Source: Oscillospiraceae bacterium
GTDB taxonomy: Bacteria > Bacillota > Clostridia > Oscillospirales > Ruminococcaceae
Direction: 5' to 3'
NCBI GenBank assembly: GCA_021201235.1
Contig: JAJQFI010000016.1
Location: forward strand, 253,421 to 317,420
DNA: 64,000 nucleotides
Shown: in pieces, positions 1 to 7,796 of the stretch
Numbering within the stretch: position 1 is the first letter of the stretch
Layout of the letters: the number at the start of each line of letters is the position of its first letter
Program-made: the position numbers and the translations under genes
Notes under the pieces: generated by a model
Databases searched by the model: none
Seen by the model: the letters and a program-made list of their open reading frames with translations, nothing else
Told to the model about the DNA's origin: nothing

Positions 1-35
1 AAGGAAAAAGTCGACACAAGGTCGACTTTTTCCTT
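1..35 (-). terminator. Rho-independent terminator of the tRNA operon
   Basis: A perfect 15-bp inverted repeat (arms 1-15 and 21-35) with a 5-nt loop abuts the CCA end of tRNA-Gly. Read on the minus strand, the distal arm carries the run of five T. It ends the two-tRNA transcript. Confidence 0.8.
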
Positions 36-109
36 TGGAGCAGATGACGGGAATCGAACCCGCATATTCAGCTTGGGAAGCTGATGTTCTGCCACTGAAC
101 TACATCTGC
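36..109 (-). tRNA. tRNA-Gly (anticodon CCC)
   Basis: On the minus strand the acceptor stem GCAGATG pairs with CATCTGC and CCA is encoded. The T arm contains GGTTCGATTCC, and the 7-nt anticodon loop TTCCCAA gives anticodon CCC, which reads GGG. The length of 74 nt including CCA is normal. It lies downstream of tRNA-Leu in the same transcript, 22 nt away. Confidence 0.93.
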
Positions 110-131
110 GATTATGTTGTGGCGGGAGAAA

Positions 132-214
132 TGGTGCACCTGACAGGACTTGAACCTGCACGCGAAAGCAATAGAACCTAAATCTATCGTGTCTGCCAAT
201 TCCACCACAGGTGC
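132..214 (-). tRNA. tRNA-Leu (anticodon TAG)
   Basis: On the minus strand the acceptor stem GCACCTG pairs with CAGGTGC and CCA is encoded. The anticodon stem ATAGA/TCTAT encloses loop TTTAGGT, giving anticodon TAG. The long variable arm (TGCTTTCGCG) is the class II feature expected for leucine. It is the first gene of the two-tRNA transcript. Confidence 0.94.
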
Positions 215-252
215 ATTCCCTGCTCTTGCCCGTGGGAATTCCCGCAGGGATT

Positions 253-281
253 ATTATAGCACTTGGATTGGAATTTGTCAA
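253..281 (-). promoter_or_regulatory. Sigma-A type promoter of the tRNA operon
   Basis: On the minus strand there is a -35 TTGACA (276-281), a 17-bp spacer, and a -10 TATAAT (253-258). This is a perfect consensus promoter about 40 bp upstream of tRNA-Leu. Confidence 0.88.
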
Positions 282-324
282 CGGCGGATTTTGACGAAAA
301 AGTTTTTTAAAAATTTTTTGGAGA

Positions 325-358
325 GTGCAATAATTTGCCGCCCTGATGTGTTTTAGTA
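325..358 (+). promoter_or_regulatory. ECF-sigma-type promoter, site A
   Basis: A -35-like TGCAAT (326-331), a 17-nt spacer and a -10-like TGTTTTA (349-355) are seen. The whole 34-nt stretch, spacer included, matches sites at 37580-37613 (+) and 16291-16324 (-) at nearly every position. The other two precede the ECF sigma gene itself and an exported NPxTG protein. Assignment to the sigma factor at 37700 is inference from the shared sequence and from the usual autoregulation of ECF factors. Confidence 0.7.
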
Positions 359-383
359 GTATAGAAATATACTCAAGGAGGCA

Positions 384-1259
384 ATAGCTCTCGCCCTGAC
401 CCTCTGCGCCTGCACAATCGTCGAGCCGAACCCCGAGGACCCGGTCGAAGACGCTGTAGAAGACGTTATCGAAGATGTCGAAGATATCGAGGCGGAAGAT
501 CCCATCGTGGATGATGTGGAGTTGGTAGAAGATGTTTTTGAGGAAGAGGAAGAGCCAGTTGAGGACGTTTTCGAGGAAGAAGAGGAACCAGTCGAGGATG
601 TTTTCGAAGAAGGGGAAGAAGATGTAGTTGGCACCATAGAAGGCGAAGTAGTTTACGATGGCGAAAGTCCGTTTGTTGTCAACATTGTCGACCCCGATAA
701 TGTGAGTGAAAGTGCAATTTATGTCGAGACTGCCGAAATTCCGGAGGAAGCTATAAATCGCGCCCTTTTCCATCTTGCAAACCAAGTACCAGGAAGTCTT
801 GTAACGTTGGGATTCACCGAAGAAGAATCCGTAGGTGCAAGCGTAGCATCAGCTTTCAGAGCCTATAACGGAACCACAAAAGAATACTATGATTTATTTT
901 ACTTTCCTCTCATGTATGGCGACACGGCTGTCGCCATGGCTATAAGCTCGTACAACAGCGAGACTGACAAATACAGCTTTCAGATGGGAAAAGACCAGAT
1001 TTCCGATGTCATGAACTATCTCGAGACTTCGCCAGAAAATCCGGCGCTGTTCGTATACTTTGATGACATTTCAGGCGGATTCTTTATCATCACTACTGCC
1101 GCCTATAGACTCGTAGCCGACGACAGCGGGTCTTATGAAATCGCCGAGGAGGATATACCAGATTACATCAGAGGGATAATGAATCGCGAAGTAAATCCGG
1201 ATAATGTCGTGGCTATATACGGCGCACAGGTTGCGACCGAAGAACTTATTGATGATTGA
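384..1259 (+). CDS. Acidic lipoprotein-like protein with a damaged 5' end
   Basis: The frame is open from 360. After a strong ribosome site (AAGGAGG, 375-381) comes a truncated lipoprotein signal, residues ALALTLCAC, with a lipobox-like LCAC but no ATG and no charged n-region. The only start-like codons near it are ATA (369, 384); the first GTG is at 507, which would discard the signal. I infer a deletion of the start codon and first residues, or an unusual ATA start. The mature part has a strongly acidic linker with three 11-residue repeats, then about 190 residues of an unrecognised globular domain with alternating aromatic and aliphatic runs. Promoter site A and the shared DPVED-rich linker tie it to the ECF sigma locus at 37700. 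The function is unknown. Confidence 0.6.
   Translation: MALALTLCACTIVEPNPEDPVEDAVEDVIEDVEDIEAEDPIVDDVELVEDVFEEEEEPVEDVFEEEEEPVEDVFEEGEEDVVGTIEGEVVYDGESPFVVNIVDPDNVSESAIYVETAEIPEEAINRALFHLANQVPGSLVTLGFTEEESVGASVASAFRAYNGTTKEYYDLFYFPLMYGDTAVAMAISSYNSETDKYSFQMGKDQISDVMNYLETSPENPALFVYFDDISGGFFIITTAAYRLVADDSGSYEIAEEDIPDYIRGIMNREVNPDNVVAIYGAQVATEELIDD
528..626 (+). repeat. Three 33-bp tandem coding repeats
   Basis: Units at 528-560, 561-593 and 594-626 each encode EDVFEEEEEPV or a close variant. They form the acidic spacer of the lipoprotein-like gene. Silent differences between units suggest that they are not very recent duplications. Confidence 0.85.
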
Positions 1260-1283
1260 TACAGTCGCATATACGCAAATGCC

Positions 1284-1319
1284 GAAAAAATCCCTCTCCC
1301 GGAGTGGAGGGGATTTTTC
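1284..1319 (+). terminator. Terminator of the acidic lipoprotein-like gene
   Basis: An A-rich arm AAAAATCCC.. (from 1286) pairs with ..GGGGATTTTT (ending 1318) around a short loop, followed by T-rich sequence. It begins 25 nt after the stop codon. Confidence 0.75.
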
Positions 1320-1363
1320 TGCGACTATACAAACATTTTTCACTCATTTTCTCAAGAAAACAG

Positions 1364-1392
1364 TTGAAAAGAGTGCGGATTTATTATATAAT
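1364..1392 (+). promoter_or_regulatory. Sigma-A type promoter of the isomerase-like gene
   Basis: -35 TTGAAA (1364-1369), 17-bp spacer, -10 TATAAT (1387-1392). The implied leader to the ATG at 1476 is about 75 nt, with no regulatory structure that I can recognise. Confidence 0.8.
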
Positions 1393-1475
1393 ATAGGTGC
1401 ATGATTGCATACACGTTCTTTGTTGTCCGTTTTATACGGAAGTAAAGAATGAAAATATTTATTTGGAGGTATAGT

Positions 1476-2960
1476 ATGATAAACATTCCTGTTGTAAAGC
1501 TCGGTATTGTTGCCGTATCGCGTGACTGCTTCCCGATTCAGCTTTCCGAAAAGAGACGCGCCGCAATCGCCGCCGAGTGCAAGGCAAAAAATCAGGACCT
1601 TTATGAGTGTCCCGTAACCGTCGAGAACGAGCTCGATATGCTTAAGGCTGTCGAGGACGTCAAGGCGGCAGGATGCAACGCACTCGTTGTATTCCTTGGT
1701 AACTTCGGTCCCGAGACTCCCGAAACCCTTATTGCAAAGAACTTTGACGGTCCTTGCATGTTCGTTGCCGCCGCTGAGGGCGACGGAGACATGATTAACG
1801 GCAGAGGCGATGCTTATTGCGGCATGCTCAACTGCTCCTATAATCTCGGTCTTCGCAAGCTCAATGGCTACATTCCCGAGTATCCCGTCGGAACCGCTGA
1901 GGACATCACAAAGATGATTGCCGAGTTCGTTCCGATTGCAAGAGTAGTCTTGGGTCTTAAGAACCTCAAGATTATCACCTTCGGTCCCCGTCCGCAGGAC
2001 TTCTTCGCCTGCAACGCTCCCATCAACGGTCTTTATGAGCTGGGCGTTGAGATTGAAGAGAACAGCGAGCTCGACCTTCTCGTTTCCTACAAGGAGCATG
2101 CAGGAGATCCGAGAATCCCCGGTGTCTGCGCCGAAATGGCGGCTGAGATGGGCGAAGGCAAGTATTATCCCGACCTTAATGAAAGAATGGCTCAGTTCGA
2201 GCTCACTCTTCTTGACTGGGCTGAGAACCACAAGGGTTCAAGACAGTATGTTGCATTCGCAGACAAGTGCTGGCCTGCTTTCCCGAGTCAGTTCGGCTTT
2301 GAGCCCTGCTATGTAAACAGCCGTCTCTGCTCAAAAGGCATCCCCGTTTCCTGCGAGGTTGATATCTACGGCGCTCTCTCCGAGTATATCGGCATCTGCC
2401 TCACCGGCGACACCGTTACTCTTCTTGACATCAACAACAGCGTTCCTCAGTACATATATGACGAGGACAAGATTGCCGACCTCGGCTACAAGCTCACCGA
2501 CACGTTCATGGGCTTCCACTGCGGCAATACTCCTTCCTGCAAGATGTGCGACGACAGAGCCGTCAAGTATCAGCTCATCCAGCACAGAACTCTTGAACCT
2601 GAGGGAAGCGACCCCGACTTCACAAGAGGAACCCTCGAGGGCGACATCGCCGCTTCCGACATCACCTTCTACAGGCTTCAGTGCGACAGCGACGGCAAGC
2701 TCCATGCTTACATCGCAGAGGGTGAGATTCTCCCTGTCGCCACCCGTTCGTTCGGCGGCATCGCAATCTTCGCAATCCCGGAGATGGGCAGATTCTATCG
2801 CCACGTTCTCATCCAGAAGAGATATCCTCACCACGGTGCGGTTGCGTTCAGCCATTGCGGCAAGCTCATGTTCGAGGTTATGAAGTATCTCGGCATCGAG
2901 GACATTGCCTACAATCAGCCTGCTTCTCTTCCCTACCCGACCGAGAATCCTTTCGCCTGA
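1476..2960 (+). CDS. L-fucose/L-arabinose isomerase family protein
   Basis: A 494-residue protein of the FucI/AraA fold, whose members interconvert aldoses and ketoses using a divalent metal. Candidate metal ligands can be seen in order: Glu in SCEVDIYGALSEY, Asp in LLDINNS, and His in GFHCGNTP. The start is ATG 1476, placed 6 nt after GGAGG (1465-1469), not the in-frame ATG at 1449. It is shorter than classical FucI (about 590 residues), fitting the 'fucose isomerase-like' branch of uncertain substrate. It stands alone behind its own promoter, followed by pyruvate kinase after a hairpin. No fucose or arabinose kinase or aldolase is nearby, so the substrate cannot be named from context. A role in sugar or sugar-acid entry to glycolysis is inference. 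Confidence 0.75.
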   Translation: MINIPVVKLGIVAVSRDCFPIQLSEKRRAAIAAECKAKNQDLYECPVTVENELDMLKAVEDVKAAGCNALVVFLGNFGPETPETLIAKNFDGPCMFVAAAEGDGDMINGRGDAYCGMLNCSYNLGLRKLNGYIPEYPVGTAEDITKMIAEFVPIARVVLGLKNLKIITFGPRPQDFFACNAPINGLYELGVEIEENSELDLLVSYKEHAGDPRIPGVCAEMAAEMGEGKYYPDLNERMAQFELTLLDWAENHKGSRQYVAFADKCWPAFPSQFGFEPCYVNSRLCSKGIPVSCEVDIYGALSEYIGICLTGDTVTLLDINNSVPQYIYDEDKIADLGYKLTDTFMGFHCGNTPSCKMCDDRAVKYQLIQHRTLEPEGSDPDFTRGTLEGDIAASDITFYRLQCDSDGKLHAYIAEGEILPVATRSFGGIAIFAIPEMGRFYRHVLIQKRYPHHGAVAFSHCGKLMFEVMKYLGIEDIAYNQPASLPYPTENPFA

Positions 2961-2970
2961 TTTAACTCTT

Positions 2971-3046
2971 GTGCCCGCATGGGTTTCCTATGCGGGCACA
3001 CTTCAGGTTGCCGGGAATAACAAGTCTTCAAGGCTTTTGAAGACTT
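2971..3046 (+). terminator. Two consecutive hairpins after the isomerase-like gene
   Basis: Perfect 10-bp stems at 2971-2980/2990-2999 and at 3022-3031/3037-3046. Neither is followed by a clear T run, so they may act as mRNA 3'-end stabilisers or weak terminators, or modulate read-through into pyk. Confidence 0.45.
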
Positions 3047-3090
3047 ATTACTCTTGACAATTACTACAAGACAAATCGGAGGAATACATT

Positions 3091-4503
3091 ATGAGAAAGA
3101 CAAAAATCATCTGTACCATAGGTCCCGCTTGCAGTGATGAAAATACACTTCGGGAAATGATGCTCTCGGGGATGAACGTCGCCCGGCTCAACTTCTTCCA
3201 CGGAACTCACGAAGACCATCTCGAAAAAATAAACCTTATCAAGAAGCTTCGCGACGAGCTTGACCTGCCGGTCGCGATCATGCTCGACACCAAGGGTCCC
3301 GAATACAGAATCCGTTCTTTTGAGAACGGAAAGATTACTCTTAATGAGAGCGACAAGTTCACCTTCACAACAGAAGACGTTGTCGGAAATCAGGAAAGGG
3401 TCACCGTAAACTATAAAGGCTTGGCTCACGACCTTGAAGAAGGAGATATAATCTTACTTAATAACGGTCTGCTCAAATTCACCGTCACATCGGTTGACGA
3501 CACCAACGTTTATACGGTCGTAAACGAGGGCGGCGAGCTCTCAAACAACAAGTCGATGAGCTTCCCGACCAAGCTTCTGAAACAGGAGTATTTAAGCGAA
3601 CAGGACAAGTCGGATTTGCTCTTCGGTATTGAGAACGGCGTTGATTTTGTCGCCTGCTCCTTCGTTTTCTGCAAGCAGGATATGGTCGATATCAAGACTC
3701 TCCTTGACGCCAACGGCGGCGGAGACATCGACCTCATCGCAAAGATTGAGAATCAGGCGGGCATCGACAACATCGAGGAAATCTGCGAGGTTGCTGACGG
3801 CATCATGATTGGCAGAGGCGACATGGGCGTAGAGATTGCCTTCGAGAAGCTCCCGGCTATCCAGAAACAGCTCATCACAAAGTGCAGACTCCTCGGAAAG
3901 CGTGTCATCACAGCTACTGAAATGCTCGAATCGATGATTCATAATCCCCGTCCCACAAGAGCCGAAACCTCGGATGTTGCCAACGCCGTTTACGACGGCA
4001 CAAGCGCAATCATGCTCTCCGGCGAGACCGCCGCAGGCAAATACCCCGTTCTGGCGCTTCAGACCATGGCAAAGATTGCCGAGACCACCGAAAAGAGCAT
4101 CGACTACACCAAGCTCTTCAGAACCTCGGAATTCAAGATTCAGAACACCGTCGACGCTATCTCCCACGCTACATGCGGCATGGCTGTTGACGTAAACGCC
4201 AAGGCTATTGCTGTCTGCTCGCTTTCCGGCTCGACTGTTCGAATGGTTTCGAGATTCAGATGCCCTGTTGACATTCTGGGACTTACAACCAACGTCAAGA
4301 CCTGCTATAAGCTTGCTCTCTCGTGGGGCGTAACTCCCTATATGTGCGACACCTACGAATCGACCGACGTTCTCTTCTACACTGCAAAGAATACTTCTCT
4401 CAAGGTATTCAATCTCGAAAGAGGCGACAAGATTGTCGTCACCGGCGGCATGACCAACGGGCGCTCGGGAAATACCAACCTCATCAAGGTTGAGACTATC
4501 TGA
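3091..4503 (+). CDS. pyk: Pyruvate kinase
   Basis: Transfers phosphate from phosphoenolpyruvate to ADP in the last step of glycolysis, in the cytoplasm. The N-terminal RKTKIICTIGPAC, the catalytic-lysine segment IAKIENQAG, the metal-binding GRGDMGVEI and the signature ITATEMLESMIHNPRPTRAE are all intact. At 470 residues it is the short form without the extra C-terminal PEP-utiliser domain of Bacillus enzymes. The start ATG is 8 nt after GGAGG. It lies downstream of the FucI-like gene and ends at a hairpin terminator, so it may be transcribed partly by read-through. Several enzymes in this window (KdgA, KdgK, the isomerase-like protein) feed the same triose and pyruvate end of metabolism. Confidence 0.97.
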   Translation: MRKTKIICTIGPACSDENTLREMMLSGMNVARLNFFHGTHEDHLEKINLIKKLRDELDLPVAIMLDTKGPEYRIRSFENGKITLNESDKFTFTTEDVVGNQERVTVNYKGLAHDLEEGDIILLNNGLLKFTVTSVDDTNVYTVVNEGGELSNNKSMSFPTKLLKQEYLSEQDKSDLLFGIENGVDFVACSFVFCKQDMVDIKTLLDANGGGDIDLIAKIENQAGIDNIEEICEVADGIMIGRGDMGVEIAFEKLPAIQKQLITKCRLLGKRVITATEMLESMIHNPRPTRAETSDVANAVYDGTSAIMLSGETAAGKYPVLALQTMAKIAETTEKSIDYTKLFRTSEFKIQNTVDAISHATCGMAVDVNAKAIAVCSLSGSTVRMVSRFRCPVDILGLTTNVKTCYKLALSWGVTPYMCDTYESTDVLFYTAKNTSLKVFNLERGDKIVVTGGMTNGRSGNTNLIKVETI

Positions 4504-4521
4504 TAAAGTCAAAAAAATAAA

Positions 4522-4559
4522 GGCAACATTGCTAAAATGGCGCTGTTGCCCGATTTTTT
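4522..4559 (+). terminator. Terminator of pyk
   Basis: Stem GGCAACA (4522-4528) with TGTTGCC (4544-4550), followed by CGATTTTTT. It lies just before the convergent zinc-ribbon gene. Confidence 0.7.
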
Positions 4560-4565
4560 GAGATA

Positions 4566-5501
4566 TTATTTCAGCTTCTTCATTTCGCCGCGGAATCTGA
4601 ATATCAGGACTCCGAAGCAAATCTGGACTGCCGCTCCGATGGCGCAGTTGCAGAAGGCTGTTATCGAAGGGATGAAGATGCTTGTTATGGCGGAGATGAC
4701 GTTTATCGCACCGCCGATGAAGCAGACGACGCCGACGAACGCCGAGGCGTTCCTGCCGATATGCTTACCGTGATCCTCAGTTGACGCTTTCTTGGCGGCG
4801 TTCAGGCTCTTTATTATCATAGCGAGCCAGAAGATGATGACGCCGAAAAATACATCCAAAAACAGTACTCCCAAGAAAACTATCATCGCATCGGACGAGT
4901 TATCGGTGCTGAGGGTGGCGATAAGCATCACTACCATCATAAGCGCAAGAAGTATGCACATCAGGACAAGTTCTATGACATAGATAACCTTTATCATGGT
5001 GAGACCGGCGGTGTTGAAGCGTTCGCCCTTCTTGCTGGCGGCGGTGGCATAGGTCATCCACAGACCGACAGCTATTAGGATATTCGGAAGCTGAGAGAAG
5101 ATTGCAGTGACCAAGCTGAAGCTCCCCAAAAACCTTGACGCTTCGCTTACCATATCCGGGTCGATGTTGTTGAATATCTCGGTGTATATCCCCCAGAAAT
5201 AGCTCGTGTCGAACATCGCAAGAATATTCGAGAGTATCAAAGAGCAGAAAGCAAACGCCGTAAATCTGAATAAGCCGGATGAAGCTACTTTTCTGAGTGC
5301 CGCAAGCGGAGACTCGGGGCTCGGTTCGCTATAGACGGTAGTATTTGGATTCGGAGACGGTGCGGATTGATGTGTGTATGCGTATCCGCCTGCGTATCCG
5401 CTTGCGCTTGTATCCTGAGACGGATTATTAAGCGGTGAGCCGCAACCCTGACAGAAATTTGCGTTGTCGGGATTCTTGGTGCCGCATTTTGAACAAAACA
5501 T
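4566..5501 (-). CDS. Zinc-ribbon membrane protein, function unknown
   Basis: A 311-residue protein. Residues 1-24 form a zinc ribbon with Cys3, Cys6, Cys17 and Cys20 (CSKC...CQGC). A Gly/Tyr/Ser/Pro-rich linker follows (about 28-65). Then come about five to six hydrophobic segments (roughly 77-97, 130-155, 165-195, 205-230, 245-285), so the C-terminal part is a multipass membrane protein. The start is supported by AGGAGGG 6-7 nt upstream, and a promoter lies at 5537-5566. Proteins with an N-terminal zinc ribbon fused to membrane domains are common in Clostridia and mostly uncharacterised. It is a single-gene unit between two oppositely oriented operons, and I cannot assign a function. Confidence 0.75.
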   Translation of the reverse strand: MFCSKCGTKNPDNANFCQGCGSPLNNPSQDTSASGYAGGYAYTHQSAPSPNPNTTVYSEPSPESPLAALRKVASSGLFRFTAFAFCSLILSNILAMFDTSYFWGIYTEIFNNIDPDMVSEASRFLGSFSLVTAIFSQLPNILIAVGLWMTYATAASKKGERFNTAGLTMIKVIYVIELVLMCILLALMMVVMLIATLSTDNSSDAMIVFLGVLFLDVFFGVIIFWLAMIIKSLNAAKKASTEDHGKHIGRNASAFVGVVCFIGGAINVISAITSIFIPSITAFCNCAIGAAVQICFGVLIFRFRGEMKKLK

Positions 5502-5536
5502 TATATTCCCTCCTGTTTAAAAAATCGGTTTTGTTA

Positions 5537-5566
5537 ATAATATCACAGTTTTATCGCTTCTGTCAA
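5537..5566 (-). promoter_or_regulatory. Promoter of the zinc-ribbon membrane protein
   Basis: On the minus strand: -35 TTGACA (5561-5566), 18-bp spacer, -10 TATTAT (5537-5542). Confidence 0.7.
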
Positions 5567-5675
5567 TACCCGAATCGGTCGAAGTGGTGCAGATTTCTTC
5601 GGATTGCAGGAGAACTGCCGACTTTCGGCACAAATCACAGGCTTGTTACGGGAAAAATTTCGGTAAAAATACCAC

Positions 5676-5712
5676 TTGACTTTATTGTGCTAACATGGTA
5701 ACATGATAGCAC
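5676..5712 (+). promoter_or_regulatory. Histidine operon promoter with overlapping palindromic operator
   Basis: -35 TTGACT (5676-5681), 17-bp spacer, -10 TAACAT (5699-5704). A 26-bp dyad occupies 5687-5712: half-sites GTGCTAaCATG and CATGaTAGCAC, matching in 10 of 11 positions around a GTAA centre. The dyad covers half of the spacer, the -10 and the likely start point, so a bound protein would block RNA polymerase. The first gene of the operon is the TrpR-superfamily regulator YerC, the obvious candidate ligand. GTGCTA...TAGCAC also recalls TrpR half-sites built around CTAG. Autoregulation is inference. Confidence 0.7.
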
Positions 5713-5737
5713 GATAACAAAAAGGAGTGTGCCCCGT

Positions 5738-6052
5738 ATGGCTACATCCAGTATGGATACATCCCGTGTGGATACATATGAAGAAAACATCTTAAGGCTT
5801 TTTGAAGCAATACTCAAGCTTGAAGACGTGGAAGAATGCAAGCGCTTTTTCGACGATTTGTGCACCGTGAAGGAGCTTAAGGATATGAGTCAGCGTTTCG
5901 AGGTTGCAATGCTCCTTGACGACGGGCTCGTCTATTCGGACATTGTAAACAGGACCGGTGCGAGCACCACCACGATAAGCCGTGTCAACCGCTGTCTTAT
6001 GTACGGCGAGGACGGCTATAAAACGGTAATCGAAAGGATGAAGGACGAGTGA
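5738..6052 (+). CDS. yerC: TrpR-superfamily regulator YerC, probable histidine operon repressor
   Basis: A 104-residue all-helical DNA-binding protein of the YerC/YecD branch of the TrpR superfamily. The conserved core runs from LFEAILKL through FFDDLCTVKEL to the helix-turn-helix YSDIVNRTGASTTTISRVNR. ATG 5738 is chosen because AAAGGAG (5721-5727) is 10 nt away; the GTG at 5729 would be only 1 nt from it. It is the first gene of the his operon, overlapping hisZ by 4 nt, and sits directly downstream of a palindrome overlapping the promoter. YerC-type proteins (also called HisR) have been linked to control of his genes in Gram-positive bacteria; histidine as co-repressor is inference. The first codons contain a threefold near-repeat of TATGGATACATCC. 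Confidence 0.85.
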   Translation: MATSSMDTSRVDTYEENILRLFEAILKLEDVEECKRFFDDLCTVKELKDMSQRFEVAMLLDDGLVYSDIVNRTGASTTTISRVNRCLMYGEDGYKTVIERMKDE

Positions 6053-7149
6053 GCACAATAAGCTCTCTTAGAACAGATGAAGAAGCGGTTCTGAAGCTTC
6101 GGAGCCTCTATGAAAGCAGGGGCTATCAGGGCTACAAGATGAACGGCTTTGAAGAATACGATATATATGCACAGAACAAGGACTTTCTCGGCGGCGAAGC
6201 GATTATCACATTTACTGATACCGAAGGACGCCTGATGGCGCTGAAGCCGGACGTGACGATGTCGATAATCCGATCGAGAACGGAGCGGGACAACGTGACT
6301 GAAAAGCTTTATTACGACGAGAACGTCTGCCGCGTTTCGCACGATTCGCACAGGCTGAAAGAAATCCTCCAGTCGGGGCTCGAGTGCATCGGAAACATAG
6401 ATTTATACAACACCTGCGAGGTCGTAAGCCTTGCCGCCGAGAGCCTCGGGCTGTTCGGAAGGAAATACATACTCGACATTTCGCATATGGGAATCGTGAC
6501 GGGGCTTATAGACAATCTCCCCGTTTCGGAATCCCAAAGAAAAGAGCTCACGAGGCTCATAGGCTCGAAGAATCTTCACGGAATTGAAAGTCTCTTGTCG
6601 GGTGTTCTGGCAAGCGACGAAGCCAAAGAAAGGCTTATTGATCTTGCGGATTTGTCGGGCTCGCCGGACAAGGTTCTCCCCTCCCTTAAAGAGATTTGCG
6701 TCGGCACTCCCGCCGAAGAGGGACTTCGGGAGCTCGAAAGAGTTACGGGAGTTCTCAGGGAAAGCAAAATATTCGCAAGCCTCCGGTTTGATTTCTCGGT
6801 TGTTCAGGACATGAGCTACTATAACGGAATCGTCTTTCAGGGCTTCATCGAAGGAATCCCCGAGAAGGTTTTGAGCGGAGGAAGGTACGACCCGCTCCTC
6901 AAGCGTATCGGCAAGAACAAGGGAGCAATCGGATTTGCACTGAATGTCGAATCGCTCGAGAGGATACTTGATGCGAGGGATTTGCTTGATGCCGACATCG
7001 CGCTTGTATATTCAGAAGAGGACGACGCCGCAGAGGTGGCGAAGCGTGCAAAAGAGCTTTCCGAAAACGGCAAACGGGTTCGGGTGCTCGATGAAATTCC
7101 GAAAAGAGCACGTTTCGGCGAGATAATCTATTTTAACGAGAGGCATTGA
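6049..7149 (+). CDS. hisZ: ATP phosphoribosyltransferase regulatory subunit
   Basis: HisZ resembles the catalytic core of histidyl-tRNA synthetase but has lost aminoacylation. It assembles with short-form HisG and is needed for that enzyme's activity and feedback control. The 366 residues include the class II synthetase-like motifs (LMALKPDVTMSIIRS; YYNGIVFQGF; VLSGGRYDPLL). It starts at GTG 6049 within the yerC stop (GTGA overlap), preceded by AAGGA, indicating translational coupling. The next gene is a short HisG, the expected partner. Confidence 0.93.
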   Translation: MSTISSLRTDEEAVLKLRSLYESRGYQGYKMNGFEEYDIYAQNKDFLGGEAIITFTDTEGRLMALKPDVTMSIIRSRTERDNVTEKLYYDENVCRVSHDSHRLKEILQSGLECIGNIDLYNTCEVVSLAAESLGLFGRKYILDISHMGIVTGLIDNLPVSESQRKELTRLIGSKNLHGIESLLSGVLASDEAKERLIDLADLSGSPDKVLPSLKEICVGTPAEEGLRELERVTGVLRESKIFASLRFDFSVVQDMSYYNGIVFQGFIEGIPEKVLSGGRYDPLLKRIGKNKGAIGFALNVESLERILDARDLLDADIALVYSEEDDAAEVAKRAKELSENGKRVRVLDEIPKRARFGEIIYFNERH

Positions 7150-7155
7150 GTTTGC

Positions 7156-7788
7156 ATGATTAGTATAGCACTGCCCAAGGGGCGCTTGGGCGAAAAGGCA
7201 ATAAAGCTGTTTCAGGAGTCGGGAATTATCCCCGGCGGAGACATCGGATTCAGCTCGAGGAAACTGGTTCTGGAGCTCCCCGAGTCGGGAGTCCGGTTCT
7301 TCTTGGTGAAGCCGTCGGACGTGGCTATTTACGTCGAGCGAGGCGCCGCCGATATCGGAATCGTCGGGAAGGACATTCTCGTGGAATCGTCTCCCGATGT
7401 CTATGAAGTACTGGACCTCGGGATGGGCAAATGCAGGATGTGTGTTGCCGCAAAGAAGGACTTCCGGGACAATCCGAACAGAACGCTCTCGGTTGCGACG
7501 AAGTTCCCGACTATCGCATCGGAATATTACGAAAGACAATCGCGCAGAATCGACGTTATCAAGCTGAACGGTTCGATTGAGCTGGCACCGATACTCGGGC
7601 TTTCGGACGTAATAGTTGATATAGTCGAGACGGGAGACACATTACGGGAAAACGACCTCGAGGTGTTCGAGACGATATTTGAAATATCCGCAAGGCTTAT
7701 CTTAAACAAGTCGGCGGCGAAGTTCAAATCGGACGAAATTTCGGGAATCGTGTCGAAAATTTCGGAAATTATTGAGGCAAAGGGGTAG
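7156..7788 (+). CDS. hisG: ATP phosphoribosyltransferase, short catalytic form
   Basis: Catalyses the first step of histidine synthesis, ATP plus PRPP to phosphoribosyl-ATP. At 210 residues it is the short HisG(S) form that lacks the C-terminal ACT-like regulatory domain and depends on HisZ, encoded 6 nt upstream. It begins ISIALPKGRLGEKA, and the PRPP-loop segment VDIVETGDTLREN is present (about residues 154-166). It sits in the contiguous his operon, 8 nt before hisD. Confidence 0.96.
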   Translation: MISIALPKGRLGEKAIKLFQESGIIPGGDIGFSSRKLVLELPESGVRFFLVKPSDVAIYVERGAADIGIVGKDILVESSPDVYEVLDLGMGKCRMCVAAKKDFRDNPNRTLSVATKFPTIASEYYERQSRRIDVIKLNGSIELAPILGLSDVIVDIVETGDTLRENDLEVFETIFEISARLILNKSAAKFKSDEISGIVSKISEIIEAKG

Positions 7789-7796
7789 ACATAAGT

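Noticed and set aside
353-637. Ser/Thr-rich minus-strand frame antisense to the acidic repeats
   Set aside because: It is the complement of GAA/GAG-rich codons in a real plus-strand gene; it has no ribosome site and its composition is only the mirror of the repeats.
5502-5737. T-box or histidine leader-peptide attenuator before the his operon
   Set aside because: No T-box sequence, no run of histidine codons and no antiterminator/terminator pair; the operator dyad is sufficient.
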